Numbered from the stretch's first letter, positions 16,308-25,220 are shown. The stretch is DNA of 44,604 nucleotides from Herbaspirillum sp. CF444 (GCF_000282135.1 NZ_AKJW01000078.1:1-44604), one strand, 5' to 3'. The notes: generated by a model not told the origin, from the sequence alone. A program made the numbers and translations.

Positions 16308-17651
16308 TTACCGTACTAAGCAGGGTTTCTTGTTATCGAACTTCCAGCCCGGAATCAGGTATTGCATGGCGATGGCGTCGTCGCGCGCGCCGAGTCCCTT
16401 GGACTGGTACAGCGCATTGGCGGCCATGACCTGCTCCATGTCGATCTCGACGCCCAGGCCAGGCGTCGTGGGCACGTCCACCATGCCGCCGACGATCCTG
16501 AGCGGATCGCGCGTCAGGCGCTGGCCGTCCTGCCAGATCCAGTGCGTGTCGATGGCGGTGATGTCGCCCGGCGCGGCGGCAGCGACTTGCGTGAACATCG
16601 CCAGCGAAATGTCGAAATGGTTGTTGGAATGCGAACCCCAGGTCAGGCCCCACTCGTTGCACATCTGCGCCACGCGCACCGAGCCCTGCATGGTCCAGAA
16701 ATGCGGATCGGCCAGTGGAATGTCGACCGATTGCAGCTGGATTGCATGGCCCATTTCGCGCCAGTCGGTGGCGATCATGTTGGTGGCGGTCTGCAGGCCG
16801 GTGGCGCGGCGGAATTCGGCCATCACTTCGCGACCGGAGTAGCCGTTCTCGGCGCCGCAGGGATCTTCGGCATAAGCCAGCACGTCGTGCTGGTCGCGAC
16901 ACAAACGGATCGCATCCTTGAGCAGCCAGCCGCCGTTGGGGTCGAGCGTGATGCGCGCCTGCGGGAAGCGCTCGTGCAATGCGGTGACGGCTTCGATCTC
17001 GTCCTCGCCGCGCAGCACCCCGCCCTTGAGCTTGAAGTCGTTGAAGCCGTAGCGTTGGTAGGCGGCTTCGGCCAGGCGCACGATGGCGTCGGCGGTCATG
17101 GCCTTTTCATGGCGCAGGCGCTGCCAGTCGTCGGCGGCGTCGGGCTCGCTGCGGTAGTCCAGATCGGTGACGCCGCGGTCGCCGACGTAGAACAGGTAGC
17201 CGAGCATTTCCACCTTGTCGCGCTGCTGTCCTTCGCCGAGCAAGGCCGCGACCGGCACGCCGAGGAATTTGCCGAGCAGGTCGAGCAGCGCGGACTCCAC
17301 CGCCGTCACGGCGTGGATGGTGATGCGCAGGTCGAAGGTCTGCAGGCCGCGGCCGCCGGAATCGCGGTCGTTGAAAACCTGGCGCATGCGGTTGAGGATG
17401 GAATGATAGGCACCGATGGATTGGCCCACCACCAGTTCGCGCGCGTCTTCCAGCGTCTGGCGGATGCGCTCGCCGCCCGGCACTTCGCCGACGCCGGTGT
17501 TGCCGGCGCTGTCGGTCAGGATGACGATGTTGCGCGTGAAGTAAGGCCCGTGCGCGCCGCTCAGGTTGAGCAGCATGCCGTCGCGGCCGGCGACCGGGAT
17601 GACTTGCATTTCGGTGACGATGGGTGCGCCGGCGGTATGGTGAACTGACAT
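16308..17651 (-). CDS. gudD: Glucarate dehydratase
   Basis: 447 residues, the usual GudD length. An enolase-superfamily protein: capping domain to about 130, then the barrel with FKLKGG (base KxK), LDPNGGW and AEDPCG (metal-binding Asp and Glu), TNMIATDW and the His of [15 protein letters not shown]. It dehydrates D-glucarate to 5-keto-4-deoxyglucarate, the first step of aldarate catabolism. Two operator dyads lie at 17721 and 17753 upstream. The LacI gene is next upstream, and the MFS gene downstream is probably cotranscribed. The later pathway genes (aldolase, dehydrogenase) are not in the window. Confidence 0.95.
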   Translation of the reverse strand: MSVHHTAGAPIVTEMQVIPVAGRDGMLLNLSGAHGPYFTRNIVILTDSAGNTGVGEVPGGERIRQTLEDARELVVGQSIGAYHSILNRMRQVFNDRDSGGRGLQTFDLRITIHAVTAVESALLDLLGKFLGVPVAALLGEGQQRDKVEMLGYLFYVGDRGVTDLDYRSEPDAADDWQRLRHEKAMTADAIVRLAEAAYQRYGFNDFKLKGGVLRGEDEIEAVTALHERFPQARITLDPNGGWLLKDAIRLCRDQHDVLAYAEDPCGAENGYSGREVMAEFRRATGLQTATNMIATDWREMGHAIQLQSVDIPLADPHFWTMQGSVRVAQMCNEWGLTWGSHSNNHFDISLAMFTQVAAAAPGDITAIDTHWIWQDGQRLTRDPLRIVGGMVDVPTTPGLGVEIDMEQVMAANALYQSKGLGARDDAIAMQYLIPGWKFDNKKPCLVR

Positions 17652-17720
17652 GATGAGTTTCCCTGAGGTGATCCGAGGTAATCGATAAATTCAGGAACTG
17701 GCGCTAGTCTGGAGACACCG

Positions 17721-17738
17721 ATTGGTACCGCTACCAAT
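17721..17738. promoter_or_regulatory. LacI-type operator O1 upstream of gudD
   Basis: ATTGGTA-CCGC-TACCAAT, an inverted repeat sharing the GGTA-N4-TACC core with O2 (17753) and O3 (18978). It lies about 70 bases before the gudD start codon, just downstream of the likely transcription start, as expected for repression. Confidence 0.8.
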
Positions 17739-17740
17739 TC

Positions 17741-17784
17741 CGATTGACACCGATGGTAGCGGTACCGTTTTACCGTGTCAATCG
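17741..17784 (-). promoter_or_regulatory. gudD promoter with embedded operator O2
   Basis: On the minus strand, TTGACA (17782 to 17777) is followed after exactly 17 bases by TACCAT (17759 to 17754), a plausible -35/-10 pair. The -10 falls in operator O2, ATGGTA-GCGG-TACCGT (17753-17768). CGATTGACAC (17741-17750) and its exact complement (17775-17784) bracket O2 with a second, 10-base dyad, which could hold another protein or duplicate the -35. Confidence 0.6.
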
Positions 17785-17850
17785 ATTTGCAGAGGATTGA
17801 TTTTCAGGAAACATTGCACGGAGGAACTGCACCGAACCCGAAGAGTGCGG

Positions 17851-18954
17851 CTAGACGCTCTCGCGTTCGATGATGGTAAAGCCGATGTCATGCACGCGAT
17901 CCGTCACCTGCAAACCGTCGGCGCGGTCGATGATGAACTGCGCAGCCACCTTGCCGATGCCGGTGCCGTCGATGCGCACCGTGGTCAGTTTCGGATGCAG
18001 GTCGCGCGAAAAACTCAGGTCGCCGAAACCCATCACCGCCAGTTGCGTCGGAATGGCGATGCCGCGCACCTGCGCTTCGATCATCACGCCCATGGCGAGG
18101 ATGTCCGAGCTGCAGAACACGCCGTCGATGGCGGCATTTTTGCCGAGCAAGTCGGCCAGGCCGGTGCGGCCGCTGCCCAGCGTGGTCGGCGCCGGCACCA
18201 TGCACAGCGGAATTTCGGTCACGCCGGCGGCGGCCATGCCCAGCCGCACCGCTTCGTCGGAGAACGCCTTGGCGCGGCGGCGGCTGCGTTCGTCCACGCC
18301 GGCGATCACCGCCACGCGGCGACGGCCGGCGGCGTGCAGGTGGCGCGCCACGGCGATGCCGATGTTTTCATGCGAGAAGCCGACCAGCATGTCGATCGGC
18401 GTCGGCGTCAGGTCCCAGGTTTCCACCACGGGGATGCCGCTGGCCAGCAGGCGCTTGCGCGACTCCGGCGAGCGCATGATGCCGGTCAGCACCACGCCGT
18501 CGGGGCGACGGCCGATGATGGCTTCGAGCAAGGCGTCTTCGCGCGAGTTTTCGTAGCCGCTCTGGCCCAACATCAGCTGATAGCCGGCGGCGGCCAGCGA
18601 TTCGGTCAGCGACTGCACGGTTTCCAGGAACACCGGGCCGACAATGGTCGGCACCACGGCGGCGACCAGGCGGCTCTTCTTCGAGGCCAGACCGCCGGCC
18701 AGCAAATTGGGGACGTAGCCGGTGCGCTCGACCGCTTCGCGCACCTTTTTCAGGACGGTTTCGGAAACCGCGTCCGGCGTGTTCAGCGCGCGCGAGGCGG
18801 TGATCGGCGCCACGCCGGCCAGCCTGGCGACGTCGCGCAAGGTCAGTCCGGCGCCTTTGCGACCCTTGCGCGCTTTTTCGGCAATGGGCTGGGGGTCGGT
18901 CATTGAGGCGTCAGGTGAAGGTGCTGGAATAGGCGGAATAGTAAGCTTCGTCAT
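17851..18954 (-). CDS. LacI-family repressor of the glucarate module
   Basis: 367 residues. After an unconserved 37-residue N-terminus comes the LacI helix-turn-helix (LTLRDVARLAGVAPITASRALNTPDAVSETVLKKVREAVERTGYVPN, about 37-82) with hinge helix (LLAGGLASKK). The effector domain (about 90-367) follows the gluconate-repressor GntR type: VVPTIVGPVFLETVQSL, GYENSREDALLEAIIGRRPDGVVLTG, ending in DIGFTIIERES. It probably senses an aldarate. It is the first gene of a minus-strand set. Operator O3 lies 24 bases before its start, consistent with autoregulation. Confidence 0.9.
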   Translation of the reverse strand: MTKLTIPPIPAPSPDASMTDPQPIAEKARKGRKGAGLTLRDVARLAGVAPITASRALNTPDAVSETVLKKVREAVERTGYVPNLLAGGLASKKSRLVAAVVPTIVGPVFLETVQSLTESLAAAGYQLMLGQSGYENSREDALLEAIIGRRPDGVVLTGIMRSPESRKRLLASGIPVVETWDLTPTPIDMLVGFSHENIGIAVARHLHAAGRRRVAVIAGVDERSRRRAKAFSDEAVRLGMAAAGVTEIPLCMVPAPTTLGSGRTGLADLLGKNAAIDGVFCSSDILAMGVMIEAQVRGIAIPTQLAVMGFGDLSFSRDLHPKLTTVRIDGTGIGKVAAQFIIDRADGLQVTDRVHDIGFTIIERESV

Positions 18955-18977
18955 GGCCCGATTCTAGCATTGTCAAA

Positions 18978-18993
18978 ATGGTACCGATACCAT
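18978..18993. promoter_or_regulatory. LacI-type operator O3 upstream of the repressor gene
   Basis: ATGGTA-CCGA-TACCAT shares the GGTA-N4-TACC core of O1 and O2. It lies between the repressor gene and the divergent START-like gene, so the repressor may control both. Confidence 0.75.
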
Positions 18994-19013
18994 GTCTTGA
19001 TCGTTCAACGGCC

Positions 19014-19667
19014 ATGACGCTGCCTGAATCGCGTATGCTGACCCGCTGTCCGATAACGAACCGAAAGACTTCTTTGCGACTTTTTCTGCTCTGCTCACTT
19101 GCGGCGCTGCTCGGAGCCGCTGGCATCGATGCCGACGCCGGCGCGCAGACGACCGCCGACCAGCCCGAGATCGACGTCGTCATGAACCGCGCCAAGGGCT
19201 ATCCGCTGTTTGAAGTGACGGCGAAGATGACCGTGCATGCCGACGTGGCGCGCAGCTGGAAGGTGCTGACCGACTACAACCGGCTGGCCGAGTTCGTCCC
19301 CAACCTGTCGCGTTCGCAAGTCAGCTCGAGCGAAGGCAATGAACGCGTCGTCACCCAGAACGGTTTCGCCAGATTCCTGTTCATCCGGCAAAACATCGAT
19401 CTGGTGCTGCACGTCACCGAACAGCCGATGCAGGCCATCGACATCCGCCTGGTCAGCGGCAACATGCGCGAATACCAGGCGCGCTGGGAACTGCAGTCAT
19501 TGCAAGCGCAGCAACAGGCAGGAAACGACGGCCGCACCCGCATTTCCTACGCGGGCATCATCGCGCCCGATTTTTATGTGCCGACGCTGTTTGGCGCGGC
19601 CCTGATGAAAGGCGACCTGCGCAACATGCTCAATGCCGTCAAGGCCGAAATAGAAAAGCGGCCCTGA
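19014..19667 (+). CDS. Exported START/SRPBCC-like protein
   Basis: About 217 residues from the ATG at 19014. An ATG at 19035 is possible and one at 18978 lies in an operator; none has a clear ribosome site. A signal or membrane segment (LRLFLLCSLAALLGAAGIDADAGA) is followed by an SRPBCC fold: FEVTAKMTVHADVARSWKVLTDYNRLAEFVPNLSRSQV, then VTEQPMQAIDIRL, RARWELQ-type strands and the C-terminal helix PTLFGAALMKGDLRNMLNAVKAEIEKR. Such proteins bind hydrophobic ligands. Ligand and role are unknown. Its stop codon lies in the loop of the terminator. Confidence 0.7.
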   Translation: MTLPESRMLTRCPITNRKTSLRLFLLCSLAALLGAAGIDADAGAQTTADQPEIDVVMNRAKGYPLFEVTAKMTVHADVARSWKVLTDYNRLAEFVPNLSRSQVSSSEGNERVVTQNGFARFLFIRQNIDLVLHVTEQPMQAIDIRLVSGNMREYQARWELQSLQAQQQAGNDGRTRISYAGIIAPDFYVPTLFGAALMKGDLRNMLNAVKAEIEKRP

Positions 19668-19676
19668 GGCCGCTTT
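19655..19676 (+). terminator. Terminator with the stop codon in its loop
   Basis: Arms AAAGCGGCC and GGCCGCTTT enclose the loop CTGA (19664-19667), which carries the TGA stop codon of the START-like gene. The tail is short in T. Because ribosomes reach the hairpin, reading of the gene end and termination should compete. Confidence 0.65.
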
Positions 19677-19706
19677 CGCTATCGAGATGATGAAAAACCG
19701 ATCGGC

Positions 19707-20066
19707 TCAGACTATGCCGAGTATCGAATACCCTCCTTCGCATACCGCGTCGTAGCAACGCGTGCATTGTGTGCAAAACAAGTGCGAACGTTTGACATGA
19801 TGACGGCGCAGCACCAGTTGCAGCGCCACGCCTTCGCAATGCGGGCACATTTCGCGCATGGGGCCGACCGGGGTCGGATCGGGTGCGAGGAACATGCCGT
19901 TATCCAGCAGCACGCCATCCACCACTGCGCGCGGATCAAGTTCCATCAGGGTAACGTCGAGACGTTCGCGGCGGCGTTGCGGGCGGGGAGGAATATCGAT
20001 GCCGAGGTTTCCGGCGTGTGCTCTTGCCGAGCGCTCTTCCAATACAGCAGATGCGGCAGGACTCAT
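19707..20066 (-). CDS. Small Cys-rich protein, probable zinc ribbon
   Basis: 119 residues from the ATG with AAGGAG upstream; the 151-codon frame extends beyond it without a site. The first 35 residues are charged (RPQRRRERL). The C-terminus has CPHC (near 72) and CTQC-TRC about 27 residues on (SHLFCTQCTRCYDAVC), a spacing fitting a zinc ribbon or iron site. No signal peptide. I do not recognise the family. Monocistronic, with 258 unassigned bases upstream to gltK. Confidence 0.7.
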   Translation of the reverse strand: MSPAASAVLEERSARAHAGNLGIDIPPRPQRRRERLDVTLMELDPRAVVDGVLLDNGMFLAPDPTPVGPMREMCPHCEGVALQLVLRRHHVKRSHLFCTQCTRCYDAVCEGGYSILGIV

Positions 20067-20324
20067 TACTGTGCTCCTTGGGTAGACAGTTAAGTGCGCT
20101 GTTATGACTGGCTGTTTTTCTGTTGGAATACCCAATCTAGTAAAGATAAAGGGCAAGCGCAAGGAAGGATTGAGAATAGTTTTGACTGTCGAAAATCATC
20201 GCACGATCGTTCGATGTCAGCTTGCAAATACTTGCCCGAATCCATGTGTTGACGCGATGGCAAGCTTGCCGACATATCCGCACAACCTACGCGATCAACG
20301 GATGCTGCACGCCTGAAAAATGGA

Positions 20325-21005
20325 TCAGGCGGCCTTGCGCTGAAACCATTTGACGCCCAGCGAAATGCTGAAGCAAATCACGAAGTAGACCGCGCCAGCG
20401 AAGAACAGCAACTCGATGATGCGACCGTCGCGTTCGCCGATGGTATAGGCGCGTCCGAAGAAATCAGCCAGCGCGCTGACGTAGACCAGCGAGGTATCCT
20501 GGAACAGGATGATGCCTTGCGTCAGCAGCAGCGGCACCATGTTGCGGAAAGCCTGCGGCAGGATGATCAGGCGCATCGTTTGCATGTAGGTCAACCCCAG
20601 CGCAAACGACGCGGCCAGCTGGCCGCGCGCCACGCTCTTGATGCCGGCGCGGATGATTTCGGAATAGTAAGCCGCTTCAAACAGCGAAAACGCCACCAGC
20701 GCCGAGGTCATGCGCAGATCATGGGAAGCCGACAGCTTGAACGCCTTCTGCAGCAGCTGCGGCACGATCAGGAAAAACCACAGCAACACCATCACCAGCG
20801 GTATCGAGCGGAACAGATTGACGTAGCCAGCGGCGAACCATTGCAGCGGCTTCGACGACGACAGCCGCATCATCGCCAGCAGCGTGCCCCAGACGATGCC
20901 GAAGGCGATCGCCGTGGCGGTGATCTGCAAGGAGATCAGCATGCCGTGACCCAGCACCTGGATGGCGGCCGGCGTGATTGCGCTGAAATCGAATTGGTAG
21001 CTCAT
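20325..21005 (-). CDS. gltK: Glutamate-type ABC transporter permease
   Basis: 226 residues, HisM-family permease. Membrane segments begin near residue 22 ([25 protein letters not shown]), with [25 protein letters not shown] and the coupling loop [32 protein letters not shown]. It resembles GltK, the partner of GltJ. AAGGAAG precedes the start. It is last in the minus-strand set aminotransferase - gltI - CMD - gltJ - gltK and 33 bases after gltJ. No ATPase gene of this class follows. Confidence 0.88.
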   Translation of the reverse strand: MSYQFDFSAITPAAIQVLGHGMLISLQITATAIAFGIVWGTLLAMMRLSSSKPLQWFAAGYVNLFRSIPLVMVLLWFFLIVPQLLQKAFKLSASHDLRMTSALVAFSLFEAAYYSEIIRAGIKSVARGQLAASFALGLTYMQTMRLIILPQAFRNMVPLLLTQGIILFQDTSLVYVSALADFFGRAYTIGERDGRIIELLFFAGAVYFVICFSISLGVKWFQRKAA

Positions 21006-21037
21006 GGCCGCGTCTTCCTTGATGTCTGCTTTTATCT

Positions 21038-21772
21038 TTATTTGCTGCCGACGAAACCGGGCAAGGCGACGCGCCCTTCCAGCCAGCGCATCAAGCTCAT
21101 GACCGTGATGTTGATCAGCATGTAAGTCAGCGTCACGGCGATGAAGGCTTCATACGGCTGAGCGGTGTAGTCGACCAGCTGGCGTCCCTGCGCGGCCAGT
21201 TCCAGCAGGCCGATGGTGGAAGCGACGGCGGAATTCTTGAAGATGTTGAGAAACTCCGAGGTCAGCGGCGGCAGGATGATGCGGAACGACATCGGCAGCA
21301 GCACGTAGCGGTAAGTCTGGCCCAGCGTGAAACCCATCGCGAGACCGGCGTTCTTCTGTCCCGGCGGCAACGCGCGGATGCCGGAGCGCACCTGTTCGCA
21401 CACGCGCGCCGCGGTGAAAAATCCCAGGCACAGCATCGCCGTCGTGAACTGCTGCGCCAGCGGACTCATGGACTTGATCGCCTCGCCCATGCCGAACGGC
21501 AGGATTTCCGGCATGGCGAAATACCAGATGAAGATCTGCACCAGCAGCGGCACGTTGCGGAACAACTCCACATACGCCGCAGCAATACCGCTGAACCAGC
21601 GATTGGGCAAGGTGCGCAGGATGCCCAGCAAGGTGCCGAGCGTGAGCGCGATCAGCCACGCCGACAAACCCAGCGCCAGCGTGATCGACAGGCCCGACAG
21701 CAGCCAGTCGACATAGGTCTGGTTGTCGGCGGCCTGGTGGAGGAAGACGCTCCAGTTCCAGCGGTAGTCCAT
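21038..21772 (-). CDS. gltJ: Glutamate-type ABC transporter permease
   Basis: 244 residues, GltJ-like. The opening [43 protein letters not shown] matches the GltJ pattern. [17 protein letters not shown] and the coupling loop [28 protein letters not shown] follow. It forms the membrane pore with GltK downstream and lies 34 bases after the CMD-family gene. Confidence 0.9.
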   Translation of the reverse strand: MDYRWNWSVFLHQAADNQTYVDWLLSGLSITLALGLSAWLIALTLGTLLGILRTLPNRWFSGIAAAYVELFRNVPLLVQIFIWYFAMPEILPFGMGEAIKSMSPLAQQFTTAMLCLGFFTAARVCEQVRSGIRALPPGQKNAGLAMGFTLGQTYRYVLLPMSFRIILPPLTSEFLNIFKNSAVASTIGLLELAAQGRQLVDYTAQPYEAFIAVTLTYMLINITVMSLMRWLEGRVALPGFVGSK

Positions 21773-21805
21773 GATGTTGTCTCGGCTTCTCTGAAGATCA
21801 GGTAA

Positions 21806-22375
21806 TCAGGCCGGCGGCGGCTCTGAGAAAGGCAGCGAGGTCTGGCCCTCGGCGCGCATGCCGAAGACATTGAGCGTCATCGCCACCAGTGCGTAGTAGC
21901 CGAGCAGGCCGATCAGGTTGACCACCACCTTGAGGCCGAACAACTCCACCGCACGTGCATAAGTTGCATCGGCGACGCGCTTGTGGCGATACAGCTCGAT
22001 AGCGAAAGACCAGACCACGCGCTCGTCTTCTTTTTCAAACACGGGCGTCTGCCCGATGCGAATCTGCTCCGCGACCGCCGCCGGCAAACCCGCATCGACG
22101 GCGATCGGCAGATGGATGTGCCACTCCGCCTGCGATTGCCATTCGCGCGCCGTCGCCAGGATCGCCAGCTCGGACAAGCGCAACGGCAGGCCGGTGTCGT
22201 AACGGCAATACGCACCCAGCCTTTGCGCCAGCTGGCCCAGCTCGGGGCTGTGGATCCAGCTCACGAACGGGCCGTTGAGATTGCCGCGCGGGCCGGACAG
22301 GATGTCGTCCAGCAACGCTTTCTGTTGCGGCGTGGCGTGGGCCGGATCGAATGCCGGCAGGCGTGCTTGCGTCAT
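21806..22375 (-). CDS. Carboxymuconolactone decarboxylase-family protein without CxxC
   Basis: 189 residues, all-helical AhpD/CMD-like: FVSWIHSPELGQLAQRLGAYCRY, RLSELAILATAREWQSQAEWHIHLP, AIELYRHKRVADATYARAVELFGLKVVVNLIGLLGYYALVAMTLNVFG. The peroxidase CxxC of AhpD is absent; the core reads REWQSQAEWHIH, as in decarboxylase or dehydratase-like members. GGAG lies before the start. It sits between the gltI and gltJ genes of an ABC operon, which is unusual and suggests a role in metabolism of the imported substrate. Confidence 0.82.
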   Translation of the reverse strand: MTQARLPAFDPAHATPQQKALLDDILSGPRGNLNGPFVSWIHSPELGQLAQRLGAYCRYDTGLPLRLSELAILATAREWQSQAEWHIHLPIAVDAGLPAAVAEQIRIGQTPVFEKEDERVVWSFAIELYRHKRVADATYARAVELFGLKVVVNLIGLLGYYALVAMTLNVFGMRAEGQTSLPFSEPPPA

Positions 22376-22405
22376 GTCAATACTCCAAATTTATGGATCG
22401 TCTTG

Positions 22406-22558
22406 AAACCTGCTTACGATCTGTAGCGAGAGGCCATCAGCCGGTGGCGGACGGAGCGGAGGAACCGGAGTGTACTTTAGTACATGAGGATTCCGAGCAC
22501 CGCCCAAGGGTTGTCAATTCGCGGATCATGGCCTCGCAGTAAGATCGTAAGCAGGTTT
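22406..22558. ncRNA. Structured element with 17-bp terminal stem; toxic-sRNA-like
   Basis: A perfect 17-base inverted repeat (22406-22422 with 22542-22558) closes about 150 bases. Inside are further pairings: GCGAG-AG-GCCAT against ATGGCCTCGC and a small hairpin TGTACT-TT-AGTACA. The right arm overlaps the gltI stop codon. From memory it resembles a widespread betaproteobacterial structured element, possibly the Rfam family called Betaproteobacteria toxic small RNA; I cannot test that. It may also stabilise gltI mRNA. Confidence 0.6.
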
Positions 22559-23462
22559 AATCCATCGGCTTGTCGCTGGGATTTGCGTAGAGCTTTTTGA
22601 CATCTTCCGGCATCGGGAAATTGAAGCTGATGTTCTTCGGCGGAATCGGGAAGGTGAACCACTTGGCGTAGATGCGGTTGATCTCGCCGCTCTTCATCAG
22701 GCCGCTCAGCGTACCGTCGACCAGTTGCTTGAATTGCGGGTCGTCCTTGCGGACCATGAAGCCGTAGGGTTCGGCGCCGAACGGCGTGCCGGTGAGCAGC
22801 CAGTCGTTGGGCTTTTGCGCCGTGGTGCGCGCGCCGGCCAGCAGGATGTCGTCCATCACGTAGGCGGCGACGCGGCCCGATTGCAGGATCAGGAAGGCTT
22901 CGCCGTAATCCTTGGCGCTCTGGATCTGCATGTTCATCTTGCGGCGTTCATTGAGCGTGCGCAGCAGGCGTTCCGAGGTGGTGCCGGCGTTGGTCACGAC
23001 GGCCTTGTTGGCCAGGTCGGGAAAATCCTTGATGCCGCTGTCCTTGCGCGTGAGGATGCGGCTGCTGGCGACGAAGAAGGTGGTGTTGAACGACACTTGC
23101 TGCCAGCGATCCTTGAGGTTGCTGGTGACGCCGCATTCGAGATCGATGGTGCCGTTTTGCAGCAGCGGCGTGCGGTTTTGCGAGGTCACCGGGATCATGC
23201 GCACTTCCAGATTGGGCATGTTCAGTTTGGCCTTGACGCTGTCGATGACCTTGTTGCAAAGGTCTTGCGAGTAGCCGACCACCTTCTGGTTTTCATCGTA
23301 GTAGGAAAACGGGATCGAGCTGGTGCGATGGCCGATGGCGATGACGTTGCCTTCCTTGATCTTTTGCAGCGTCGGGCCGAGGCCGGCGTCGGCGGCGGTC
23401 GCCGCGTTCATTCCGCTCAATGCGGATAGCAGTGCAAGCAGCGGTAGGGTGAATCGTTTCAT
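22557..23462 (-). CDS. gltI: Glutamate/aspartate-type ABC substrate-binding protein
   Basis: 301 residues. Signal MKRFTLPLLALLSALSGMNAATAA, then the GltI pattern: IAIGHRTSSIPFSYYDENQKVVGYSQDLC, VTSQNRTPLLQNGTIDLECGVTSNLKDRWQQVSFN, VVTNAGTTSERLLRTLNE and PYGFMVRKDDPQFKQLVD. It delivers acidic amino acids or a close relative to GltJK. GAGGAAAC lies before the start. It follows the aminotransferase by 57 bases and precedes a large hairpin, an arrangement known to keep binding-protein mRNA abundant relative to permease mRNA. Confidence 0.93.
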   Translation of the reverse strand: MKRFTLPLLALLSALSGMNAATAADAGLGPTLQKIKEGNVIAIGHRTSSIPFSYYDENQKVVGYSQDLCNKVIDSVKAKLNMPNLEVRMIPVTSQNRTPLLQNGTIDLECGVTSNLKDRWQQVSFNTTFFVASSRILTRKDSGIKDFPDLANKAVVTNAGTTSERLLRTLNERRKMNMQIQSAKDYGEAFLILQSGRVAAYVMDDILLAGARTTAQKPNDWLLTGTPFGAEPYGFMVRKDDPQFKQLVDGTLSGLMKSGEINRIYAKWFTFPIPPKNISFNFPMPEDVKKLYANPSDKPMD

Positions 23463-23519
23463 GTCGTTTCCTCTCCTGATGAATTTGATGGGTGCTGCCG
23501 GTGTGCGTAATGGACTGCC

Positions 23520-24842
23520 TCAGGCCAGCGCAGCATCGACCGCCGGAATCAGCCGCTCGACGATGCGCTCGATGTCTGCGGCGGTGCTGATGAAAGGCGG
23601 CGCGATCAGGATGTGGTCGCCCTGGCGGCCGTCGACCGTGCCACCCATCGGATAGACCAGCAGGCCGCACGCCATCGCCTCGCTCTTGACGCGGCTGTGG
23701 GTGCGCCTGGCCGGATCGAGCGGCTGCTTGCTGTCGCGGTCGGCAACCAGTTCGACGCCGACGAACAGGCCCCGGCCGCGCACGTCGCCGACGTTCGGAT
23801 GATTGTCGAAGGCGCTGCGCAAGGCGGCGCGCAGTTGTTCGCCGCGCGCCTGCACGTTGGGCAATAGCTGGTCGTCCCTGATGGTCTTTTGCACGGCGAG
23901 CGCGGCGGCGCAGGCGGTGGCATGGCCGATGTAGGTGTGGCCGTGCTGGAAGAAGCCGCTGCCACCGACCACGGCGTTGTAGACGCGATCGCTGGCAATC
24001 ATCGCGCCGATGGGCTGGTAACCTGCGCCGAGGCCTTTGGCGATGACGAGGATATCGGGCACGACGCCGTCCTCTTCGCAGGCATATAGATAGCCGGTGC
24101 GGCCCATGCCGGACATCACTTCGTCCAGGATCAGCAGCACGCCGTACTTGTCGCACACGGCGCGGATCTTCCTGAAGTAGTCGCCGACCGGCGGCACCGC
24201 GCCGGCGGTCGCGCCGATCACGGTTTCGGCGACGAAGGCCGCGACCTGGTCGGCGCCGAGTTCAAGGATCTTCGCTTCCAATTCGTCGGCCAGACGCTGC
24301 ACATACTGCGCATCGGATTCGCCGTTCAGCTGATCGCGGTAAGCGTAGCAAGGCGCGACGTGGTGCGACGGCGCCAGCAACGGCAGGAACATCTCGCGGC
24401 GCCAGGCGTTGCCGCCGATGGCCAGCGCGCCCAGGGTATTGCCGTGATAGCTCTGGCGGCGCGCGATGAAATGGCGGCGCTGTTTTTGTCCTGTTTCCAC
24501 ATGGTATTGACGCGCCAGTTTGAGCGCGGCTTCGACGGCTTCCGAACCGCCCGAGAGAAAGTAAACGTGGTTGAGATCTCCCGGCGCCGAGGCGCTGAGA
24601 TTGTCGGCCAGTTCTTCCACCACTTCGGTCGTGAAGAACGAGGTGTGCGCATACGCCAGTTCATCGATCTGCTTGCGGATCGCTTCGATCACGCGCGGAT
24701 GGCCGTGGCCGAGGCAAGACACGGCCGCGCCGCCGCAGGCGTCGATGTAGCGCTTGCCGTTGCTGTCGATCAGCTCCATGCCGATGCCGGCTTTGGCGAC
24801 GGGCATGGTTTGTTTCGGATAGCGGTGGAACACGTGTGTCAT
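23520..24842 (-). CDS. Class III PLP-dependent aminotransferase
   Basis: 440 residues from the ATG with GAGG 8 bases upstream; a TTG at 24893 would add 17. Fold-type I, omega-transaminase class: DACGGAAVSCLGHGHP, LSGGSEAVEAALKLAR, RRQSYHGNTLGALAIGG, LILDEVMSGMGRTG and the PLP Lys in VIAKGLGAGYQPIGA. Family members move an amino group from amines, beta- or gamma-amino acids to a keto acid. The neighbour is a glutamate-type transporter under RpiR control. The precise substrate is open (taurine, beta-alanine and others fit). Confidence 0.9.
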   Translation of the reverse strand: MTHVFHRYPKQTMPVAKAGIGMELIDSNGKRYIDACGGAAVSCLGHGHPRVIEAIRKQIDELAYAHTSFFTTEVVEELADNLSASAPGDLNHVYFLSGGSEAVEAALKLARQYHVETGQKQRRHFIARRQSYHGNTLGALAIGGNAWRREMFLPLLAPSHHVAPCYAYRDQLNGESDAQYVQRLADELEAKILELGADQVAAFVAETVIGATAGAVPPVGDYFRKIRAVCDKYGVLLILDEVMSGMGRTGYLYACEEDGVVPDILVIAKGLGAGYQPIGAMIASDRVYNAVVGGSGFFQHGHTYIGHATACAAALAVQKTIRDDQLLPNVQARGEQLRAALRSAFDNHPNVGDVRGRGLFVGVELVADRDSKQPLDPARRTHSRVKSEAMACGLLVYPMGGTVDGRQGDHILIAPPFISTAADIERIVERLIPAVDAALA

Positions 24843-24916
24843 GGAACGGGCCTCAAGCAAGGATTCGAAGTGCGGGAATTCAGGTTGAGCCAACTATAAA
24901 TTGAAAGAAATGCTTT

Positions 24917-24932
24917 TGCAACGTTTGTTGCA
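24917..24932. promoter_or_regulatory. Operator TGCAAC-GTTT-GTTGCA before the aminotransferase gene
   Basis: A 6-base inverted repeat, 75 bases before the aminotransferase start codon. On the minus strand a TATAAA box lies at 24943-24938, which puts the likely transcription start inside the dyad. The same motif recurs at 25184. Confidence 0.65.
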
Positions 24933-25062
24933 TAAATATTTTATATTGCATTTTTTGGTGCATTGCGACACATGCGCGCACCAAATCGGACTTGCCGGAA
25001 AGTTGCCTTTTGACATGCAGGAATGCGATGCGCCTCGACGGTTGAAAGCGACGCCTCCTTCG

Positions 25063-25157
25063 CCGTCATCCCAGCGCACGCTGGGATCCAGCGTCTTGAC
25101 GAAACCCGGACAAAGCAATGCACGTCACTGGGTCCCAGCGTGCGCTGGGACGACGGC
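25063..25157 (+). repeat. Cloverleaf-type intergenic repeat, copy 3
   Basis: Full copy between the rpiR-like gene and the aminotransferase. The first inner stem is CCCAGC-GCAC-GCTGGG here instead of CCTGAC/GTCAGG, and the last is CCCAGC-GTGC-GCTGGG. This exchange of both sides keeps pairing. Confidence 0.8.
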
Positions 25158-25183
25158 GAGAAAAAATTGGGGAGATTTAGTGT

Positions 25184-25199
25184 TGCAACAGTTGTTGCA
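25184..25199. promoter_or_regulatory. Operator TGCAAC-AGTT-GTTGCA after the rpiR-like gene
   Basis: Same arms and spacing as the dyad at 24917, about 267 bases away (25 turns or so), in the gap between regulator and target. It is 21 bases past the regulator stop. The pair suggests cooperative binding by looping. Confidence 0.6.
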
Positions 25200-25220
25200 G
25201 AACGATCCGGCAAGACCAGA

